Below, piece by piece: positions 58,606 through 64,000 of a stretch of 64,000 bases of DNA. The stretch comes from GWF2-38-69 sp965228125. Its GTDB lineage: Bacteria; Verrucomicrobiota; Lentisphaeria; Victivallales; GWF2-38-69. Within the stretch, counting starts at the first letter, position 1. Every line of letters starts with the position of its first letter. The position numbers and the translations under genes were made by a program. The stretch is taken from contig OZ245791.1 in assembly GCA_965228125.1 (NCBI GenBank), positions 186,001-250,000 of the forward strand, read 5' to 3'. Below the pieces are notes generated by a model, which saw only the letters and a list, made by a program, of their open reading frames with translations, was not told the origin of the DNA and did not search any database.

Positions 58606-60165
58606 TTAGTTAAAAAAGTTATATGGAACAAACTTTTCAGCCGGAGCAAGAGGCAACATGCGCCTTTTCTCCAATATTTTTGGAGGCGGAATCTCACCTT
58701 TAACTGATAAATCCGCCCCATCATAAATATTGTTAAGCAGATTTTTATCGTCAATTACAACTAGCTTTGTACCTTCTTTAATCCCTTCTCCCTGTATCGC
58801 ATAAGCATCATAGGCTCGCCCTGACAATTCAACTTTAACGAGTTTTGCTTTCCCATTGTCATTGACATAGACAAAATTCTGATTCTCTGCCGCATGTATA
58901 ATAACTGATGTAGATACAAACAAACCAGGCTCAACTAAATCCGGAATCTCGACACCTACCATATCATGAGGAAGAAATAACCATTTTACTCTGGCATAAG
59001 CAACTCTATCACCATCTTTGAGTCCCTTGTCAAAATACAGGCAGAGAACATCGTCATCTTTAAGAGAACCGGGATCAGTAAGGTTAACCATTGTAAGAGC
59101 TCCTCCGGCACCATAGTTAAAATCCCTTACCAGAGAACCTTTTTTTATATGCACTTTTTCTAGATAAAAGTCTATGCTTATACCTTTATCAAGAGAAAAT
59201 GCCTTTTGTCCTTTAGCTCTATAAACAAATTCGCCATCTTTATCTGAGTGCACAGCTACATCAGGTACAGACAGCATTTGTTTTTGTTCATTAGTTAATT
59301 CTTCATTTCCAGGGTTTTTATCTATTTGGATCTTTGTAACATACTGTTCACTAAAAAAATGCCCCACAGGAAACAAACCATATACTTTCGGCAAAGCTAT
59401 TTGCTCAGGCGTAAGCCATGTCAAATCAGGCACGACTTCATTTTCAACAAAAGCATAGATGCTAAATGGATCAGCGGGATTTAATTCAACCCAGCATGGA
59501 ACAGGTTCGCTCATACCTAGGGGGTACACTTTTACTATAGTGTCTTTACCAAGATAATTAACTATTTCACTGGCGAAAGGAATCTTTACAATCATCGGAT
59601 CCATTCTGGTGATAGTAGCAAAGTCATCACCTGCACCGCCGACTCCCATTCCAGGGCCTCTTTGAATTTTGGTAATAACTCCTGTATAAGGAGCAATGAG
59701 CTGAGTCCCTTCTAAATCGGCCTTTGCAGATATTAAATTAGCTTTAGCCTGATACATGGTCATTTTTGCCTGTTCCAAGTCCAATTTTGAAATACTTGGC
59801 CCTGCCTTAAGCAGCCGGTTATATTTATCTTGAGTTCCTTCCAACGCGGCAAGGCTGGCTTCGTAACTGGCAACCTGTCTGTCATCGACTATTTGACCTA
59901 TCACTGTGCCTTTGCGGGCAATAGTGCCATCAGCATTGTAGATATTCGGAAACACTATATCCCCTACCTTCTTGGTTCTGGAAATAAGGCCTCTGTCCAC
60001 GGCAAAGGCTAAATTTCCGCCTTCGGTTGACATAACTTCACCTGTAAAGTAAATGTCTTTAGGAGTGATCTTTTCGAGTGTCATTACATTTACCGGAAGG
60101 CTTTCTGCAAGCAACATTGAACCGATTAACAAAGCCCCCATGTTTAACAAAACTTTACGTTTCAT
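58606..60165 (-). CDS. Periplasmic adaptor-like (membrane fusion, HlyD/RND type) protein 2
   Basis: 519 residues. Signal peptide LLNMGALLIGSMLLAES. The order barrel, lipoyl-like half (GDIVFPNIYNADGTIARKGTVIG), helical hairpin (ASLAALEGTQDKYNRLLKAG..., LEQAKMTMYQAKANLISAKA), second lipoyl half (LEGTQLIAPYTGVITKIQRG) and beta domains fits a membrane fusion protein. It is longer than most and lacks a nearby inner-membrane pump, so it may serve a distant RND pump. It is paralogous to the adaptor encoded just upstream in the same direction, 127 bases apart with a terminator between. Confidence 0.8.
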   Translation of the reverse strand: MKRKVLLNMGALLIGSMLLAESLPVNVMTLEKITPKDIYFTGEVMSTEGGNLAFAVDRGLISRTKKVGDIVFPNIYNADGTIARKGTVIGQIVDDRQVASYEASLAALEGTQDKYNRLLKAGPSISKLDLEQAKMTMYQAKANLISAKADLEGTQLIAPYTGVITKIQRGPGMGVGGAGDDFATITRMDPMIVKIPFASEIVNYLGKDTIVKVYPLGMSEPVPCWVELNPADPFSIYAFVENEVVPDLTWLTPEQIALPKVYGLFPVGHFFSEQYVTKIQIDKNPGNEELTNEQKQMLSVPDVAVHSDKDGEFVYRAKGQKAFSLDKGISIDFYLEKVHIKKGSLVRDFNYGAGGALTMVNLTDPGSLKDDDVLCLYFDKGLKDGDRVAYARVKWLFLPHDMVGVEIPDLVEPGLFVSTSVIIHAAENQNFVYVNDNGKAKLVKVELSGRAYDAYAIQGEGIKEGTKLVVIDDKNLLNNIYDGADLSVKGEIPPPKILEKRRMLPLAPAEKFVPYNFFN

Positions 60166-60240
60166 ATTCCCCCCTTTTTGCTTTTAATATACTGATTAGT
60201 TTTCTAAAAATAGACACTTATGCATAAACCACCAGATAAA

Positions 60241-60268
60241 CAAAAATGGCCGATAAAAATCGGCCATT
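60241..60268 (-). terminator. Terminator between the two adaptor genes
   Basis: ATGGCCGAT (60246-60254) pairs with ATCGGCCAT (60259-60267); TTTTTG follows on the leftward strand. Confidence 0.88.
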
Positions 60269-60292
60269 ACGAAATGCTGTTATAAAATCTTA

Positions 60293-61504
60293 TTATTGGA
60301 TAGTAGCCGGCGAAGGACCAATTTCGACTTTGACCTTGTCGCCAGGCATAAATGTGTACATCCCTGCAAACAGGCAAACCGTATCGCCATCTTTGAGGTC
60401 TTCCGGACAATCCTGACTTGAAAGCAGTATGCAGCCAATATCATCAGAATCTGCTTTCTCATTCTTAGGATTAAATGTAACCATCCCTACATAAGAAGGA
60501 ACACTGATTATCTTTCCATCTGTATCAACATTTACCTTTTTCACTTTATTCAGGTAATTAATTCCTTTGCCTGGAATACCTGATTTTGAGCCTTCAACCA
60601 GCCAAACATAGTGATTCCCTTCCTTTCCAAAAAGAGCATATTTAGAGCATATCAGACTATTTTCATGAAAATAATTATCCAAAGTTCCTCCATGATCAAT
60701 TATTGAACACCATGTTTTAACTATAGGAATGTTCTTCCCATCTGCAGTCTTCAAGTTTACCGGAGGAGGAAGTGGTTTGTTGTTTACAAGAATCATGAGA
60801 TTCCCATCTTTACTATCGCAACTTCTGCCTTGAATGTAACCTGTGGGTTTAGCTCCTGGCTTGTCAGATGTAGGATACACTGTAACAGGAGTATTATAGT
60901 TGAAATCTGAAGATGTAGTAGCTTGATTCAAAGGAATGCTTATATAAATCGGGTCTAGCTGTGAGACATTAATGGTAGCAGGAATTCCATTCGCCCATCC
61001 ACCAGAAAATTTGACTTCATTAACATAACCGTCAAATCTGGCTCTCAGCGTACAAACTTCGTCCACAAACAGCTTAGACATCTCAGCAGTTGCCTTAGCC
61101 TTAAAAACCGCTATTTTATCTTTAGCCAAATCTCTTTTGCTTATAGCTGATTCTGCTTTCAAATCGCGCTGATACTGATCCAATGCATCCTGATATGCGA
61201 GTTCGTCGGCTTGATTCTGTAAAATACAATAATCTGGATTGATAGTAGCTAATACATCTCCTTTTTTAAGAAGCTGACCTTTACCATTGTACACAGGGCC
61301 GGTGAAGAAAGTTCCTGCCGGCATTACATAGTCAATGAATCCCTTGTATGTTTGGTCAATCCCATAGCAAATGTCCATAGTGACCATTGGTGTTACGACC
61401 CCTTCAACTGTTTGTGTAGCTGAAGAATCAGCTGCCGGCAACAGGCTAGCACCTAAAAGCCCTACAGCAGCTACCATAGCAAGTCCAGTTCCTTTTTTCA
61501 TCAA
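60293..61504 (-). CDS. Periplasmic adaptor-like (membrane fusion) protein 1
   Basis: 403 residues. Signal peptide GLAMVAAVGLLGASLLPAA. A lipoyl-like start (GKGQLLKKGDVLATINPDY), helical hairpin (ADELAYQDALDQYQRDLKAE, SKRDLAKDKIAVFKAKATAE), second lipoyl half (CTLRARFDGYVNEVKFSGG) and a beta barrel (LDPIYISIPLNQ) support the fusion-protein assignment. Shorter than its neighbour. As with its paralogue, no RND permease or outer-membrane factor lies alongside. Product likely periplasmic and lipid-free (no lipobox). Confidence 0.78.
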   Translation of the reverse strand: MMKKGTGLAMVAAVGLLGASLLPAADSSATQTVEGVVTPMVTMDICYGIDQTYKGFIDYVMPAGTFFTGPVYNGKGQLLKKGDVLATINPDYCILQNQADELAYQDALDQYQRDLKAESAISKRDLAKDKIAVFKAKATAEMSKLFVDEVCTLRARFDGYVNEVKFSGGWANGIPATINVSQLDPIYISIPLNQATTSSDFNYNTPVTVYPTSDKPGAKPTGYIQGRSCDSKDGNLMILVNNKPLPPPVNLKTADGKNIPIVKTWCSIIDHGGTLDNYFHENSLICSKYALFGKEGNHYVWLVEGSKSGIPGKGINYLNKVKKVNVDTDGKIISVPSYVGMVTFNPKNEKADSDDIGCILLSSQDCPEDLKDGDTVCLFAGMYTFMPGDKVKVEIGPSPATIQ

Positions 61505-61604
61505 AATCTCCTTTGTTTATTTTTGATTGAACCCATGTTGGTACAATTCTAAATATTTGAACCAATAAAAACAACTTTGCATTTAATATTTTTCAAGTTT
61601 TAGA

Positions 61605-62981
61605 TTACCACCATTCTGGCGGTTGCCCTGTCGAAGCTAAAACACTAAGCCATTCCCTGCTATTACGCTCAACTCTCTTCTTTAGAGTATTGATAGTTCC
61701 CAGAGGCACATTGGTAAATTCCCCGTGCCAGTAGCCTATCATCATATCCGTTTTACCTGCCATAGCAGCATCAACGGCATATCTGGCAAGGTCTGCACAA
61801 AATATTTTGTCCTGACTGTTCGAAGGTACGCTTCTTATCACATAACTCGGGCTTATGTATCTCACATTTACCTCAGTATCAAATTTTTCCTTGAAATGCT
61901 TAGCTATGTCATAACGGATAAATTGCCCTACATCGTTGAATTTTTTATTGCCTGAAGCATCAGTCTCGCCGCTTGTGCCAATAACATCCTGCCCTGCGCC
62001 TTCTGCTATGGCTATTACCGCATGCCCCTTCTCTCCGATAGTCCTCCGCACGCTATCATATAATCCGCCTTTATCATAAAAAGGAATTCTCATTTCAGGA
62101 ATCAGGCAATAGTCTACATTGCCATTGGCTCTCGTGGCATATGCTGTAATAAATCCGGCATCACGCCCCATCAGTTTAACTATACCTATGCCGTTTGGTG
62201 CACAGCTAGCCTCAATTTTTGCACACTCTAGAACATTTCTGCATACTTCTACTGCTGTTTGAAAACCGAAACTGCGTTCTACAAACGGAATGTCATTATC
62301 TATAGTCTTTGGTATCCCGACCACGGCTATTTCCAAACCTTGTCTTTCTATCTCTTCTGCCAGAGAATGTGCGCCTTTAAGTGTGCCGTCTCCACCAATA
62401 CAAAACAGCATATTTATATTTCTATCAACCAAATTTTTAACCATTTCTTTTATTGGTTGTGTTCCTCTGGAACTCCCTAAGATACTTCCGCCTCGAAGAT
62501 GAATGCTTTCTACTATTTCAGGAGTCAAAGGAATAGGCTGGTGTCTTGAATTGGGTACAAGGCCGGCATAACCATATTTGAACCCTATTATTTTTCTGAC
62601 TTTATACCAATGCTCAAGTTCAAGAACTACTGAACGGATCACATCGTTTAATCCAGGACATATTCCACCACAGGTAACTATGCCGGCCTTTACTTCTTCA
62701 GGATCATAAAATATTTTACTCCTCGGTCCGGCTCTTTCAAAACTCTTTATATCAGGAAATTCCTTTACATTGACATTTGAGTCTAAAATTACTCTATTGC
62801 CTCTGTCACTTACGTATATTGAATCACTTAATTCAAAGTGTTTTAAATCAGCCAGAGGCGACTGAATAGCCGGAATCCCGACTTTCTTAATGGCAAACTC
62901 ATATGACTTAGTCTCTACGCCAGAAGATTCAGCTTTTTTGTTCGCTACAGATTGTTTAAGGGATTTTTCTTTCTCTTGCAT
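61605..62981 (-). CDS. 6-phosphofructokinase of the PPi-type clade (TP0108-like)
   Basis: 458 residues. Phosphorylates fructose 6-phosphate in glycolysis. Active-site motifs are CGGICPGLNDVIRS, FCIGGDGTLKGA (the Gly after GGD is the residue seen in ATP-using enzymes; PPi enzymes have Asp), VVGIPKTIDNDI (Lys as in the PPi-type clade), VKLMGRDAGFI and IAEGAGQD. The combination Gly plus Lys is found in ATP-dependent members of the long PFK clade, such as spirochete and trypanosomatid enzymes, so ATP use is the better guess. It stands alone. Confidence 0.9.
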   Translation of the reverse strand: MQEKEKSLKQSVANKKAESSGVETKSYEFAIKKVGIPAIQSPLADLKHFELSDSIYVSDRGNRVILDSNVNVKEFPDIKSFERAGPRSKIFYDPEEVKAGIVTCGGICPGLNDVIRSVVLELEHWYKVRKIIGFKYGYAGLVPNSRHQPIPLTPEIVESIHLRGGSILGSSRGTQPIKEMVKNLVDRNINMLFCIGGDGTLKGAHSLAEEIERQGLEIAVVGIPKTIDNDIPFVERSFGFQTAVEVCRNVLECAKIEASCAPNGIGIVKLMGRDAGFITAYATRANGNVDYCLIPEMRIPFYDKGGLYDSVRRTIGEKGHAVIAIAEGAGQDVIGTSGETDASGNKKFNDVGQFIRYDIAKHFKEKFDTEVNVRYISPSYVIRSVPSNSQDKIFCADLARYAVDAAMAGKTDMMIGYWHGEFTNVPLGTINTLKKRVERNSREWLSVLASTGQPPEWW

Positions 62982-63041
62982 ATAAAACTCCTTAATTTTA
63001 TAGGTTTTAAGTTAACAGAAAACATTTTAACAGAAACTGCC

Positions 63042-64000
63042 TCAAATGTCATCATTTCGTACTTTTATTTTTACAAAGCTTTCAAAATCTGACAGAAAAC
63101 AATCCGTTATATGAGGATCAAACCTTTTTCCTTTCTCTTCTTTAAAAAACTTAAAAATCTGATCTTTATTCCATATCTTCTTATAAACTCTCTTAGAAAT
63201 AAGAGCATCAAACACATCAATCACTGCAATAATTCTTGCAGGCATAGGTATATCTTCGCCTTTTAGAGAGTCGGGATAACCTGTCCCATCATAATGCTCG
63301 TGGTGATGAAGAGCTATCTGATAAGCGGTTTCCATTAGGTGTGAATTCCCGTTTTCAAGAATTTTGCCGCCCAGTACCGTATGGCTTTTTATTATTTCAT
63401 ACTCTTCAGGTGTCAATTTTCCGGGTTTCAGAAGAATAGCGTCCGGTATTCCGATCTTACCCACATCGTGAAGTATACCTCCTAAAGCTATAGTTTCGTC
63501 ATATCCTTCAGGGACATTACACAATTTGCATAGCAGTTTAGCATAAGCATAAACCCTTTTAATATGTAATCCGGTATTATCATCTCTCTCTTCTGCGGCT
63601 GCAGCAAGCCTATAAACCATTTCAGCTCGAGACTGACGAACCTCTTTGGTTTTCTCTCTGACAAGAGATTCAAGCCCGTCCTCGTGCACCTTTATCAATT
63701 TAAGCATACAATTAAACTCTCGATTCATATCGCCTATTTCATCTTTGTTTCTAATTATAAGATCCTCTGAATAATCCTTATCTGCTCCAATCTTTTTTGC
63801 ATAGGCCGTTATTTTTGATATGGGTTTTATTATTATCATTTGAACGATTATTCCTATGAACGCAATAAGCCCGAGCCCGGAAGTAAGCAATATAATAAAA
63901 GTAATTCTGACTATCTTCTGAGACTTGGAAAATAGCTCTCTGGAGACAAATGTTCTAATGGTAAATGCCGGATTTCCGTTAACATCAGGATAAGCAGAAA
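63042..64000 (-). CDS. Membrane HAMP-HD-GYP protein (partial, start beyond the window)
   Basis: The frame is open from the stop at 63042 through the window edge; no stop separates the TTG near 63890 from the upstream sequence (SAYPDVNGNPAFTIRTFVSR...), so the start lies outside. A membrane helix (LLTSGLGLIAFIGIIVQMII) is followed by a HAMP domain (KPISKITAYAKKIG), a short coiled coil and an HD-GYP domain with ILHDVGKIGIPD and HHEHYDGTGYP, all metal-binding residues present. It probably degrades cyclic di-GMP in response to a periplasmic signal. No GGDEF or response-regulator part is visible. Confidence 0.88.
   Translation of the reverse strand, partial: SAYPDVNGNPAFTIRTFVSRELFSKSQKIVRITFIILLTSGLGLIAFIGIIVQMIIIKPISKITAYAKKIGADKDYSEDLIIRNKDEIGDMNREFNCMLKLIKVHEDGLESLVREKTKEVRQSRAEMVYRLAAAAEERDDNTGLHIKRVYAYAKLLCKLCNVPEGYDETIALGGILHDVGKIGIPDAILLKPGKLTPEEYEIIKSHTVLGGKILENGNSHLMETAYQIALHHHEHYDGTGYPDSLKGEDIPMPARIIAVIDVFDALISKRVYKKIWNKDQIFKFFKEEKGKRFDPHITDCFLSDFESFVKIKVRNDDI

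Noticed and set aside
63042..63890. HD-GYP protein starting at the TTG near 63890
   Set aside because: The same frame continues without a stop to the window edge with sensor-domain-like sequence, so the real start is outside.

Overview
The window looks like an AT-rich chromosomal segment of a Gram-negative-type bacterium. Many predicted proteins have signal peptides or lipoboxes, and there are CsgG-fold lipoproteins, MurJ, periplasmic adaptor-like proteins and an MscS-type channel. I cannot name the phylum. The mix (a phosphofructokinase of the PPi-type clade, a DUF1015 gene beside serA/serC, SUMF1-domain proteins) would fit a poorly cultured lineage such as Riflebacteria, but this is only a guess.

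Layout. (1) 1-10275: right part of an integrated phage-like element. It has a P2 GpP-type large terminase, a run of very small leftward genes, a dense GTTAC/GTAAC repeat cluster beside a zinc-finger/Toprim/ATPase replication protein, CII-like and antirepressor-like regulators, and a divergent repressor with a palindromic operator. It ends at a 3' fragment of tRNA-Arg(UCU), so the intact tRNA-Arg should lie left of the window. (2) 10276-13280: an IS110-family insertion with a structured upstream non-coding end (bridge-RNA candidate) and an ISL3-family insertion. (3) 13284-22673: a second island between a decayed tRNA-Pro-like fragment and an intact tRNA-Pro(GGG). It carries three leftward gene cassettes each followed by an integron attC-like site (a CALIN-type array with no integron integrase), a phage-type tyrosine recombinase, a DUF4143 ATPase, a plasmid-type Rep protein with GC-rich hairpins, an HTH protein, a membrane protein and a Fic protein. 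Two of the three cassettes carry HEPN-like Rx4H motifs. (4) 22674-39150: metabolic core with glgX, a DUF3313 lipoprotein, a strikingly enterobacterial-like gsk, a 5'-nucleotidase, serA-serC-DUF1015, a secreted GH32 enzyme, a DUF362 protein and a CsgG/LpoB-like-SUMF1 fusion. (5) 39163-53020: a probable surface/secretion locus. (6) 53009-64000: MscS channel, xanthine/uracil-type permease, MurJ, two periplasmic adaptor-like proteins, phosphofructokinase and an HD-GYP protein cut by the window end.

The best candidate for an undescribed system is region 5. Two paralogous CsgG-fold outer-membrane lipoproteins lie in one rightward run with at least four secreted proteins, plus one frameshifted domain, made of about 33-residue repeats (consensus around S-x-I-x-S/T-G-I and N-x-A). 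A YD/RHS-like secreted protein and a large exported protein sit between them. This resembles curli (type VIII secretion: CsgG pore plus repeat amyloid subunits) but has different subunits and no visible CsgE/CsgF. My working model is a curli-like exporter of beta-solenoid surface proteins. The CsgG fold and the repeats are read directly from sequence; the shared function is inference. The attC cassette array is the second notable signal.
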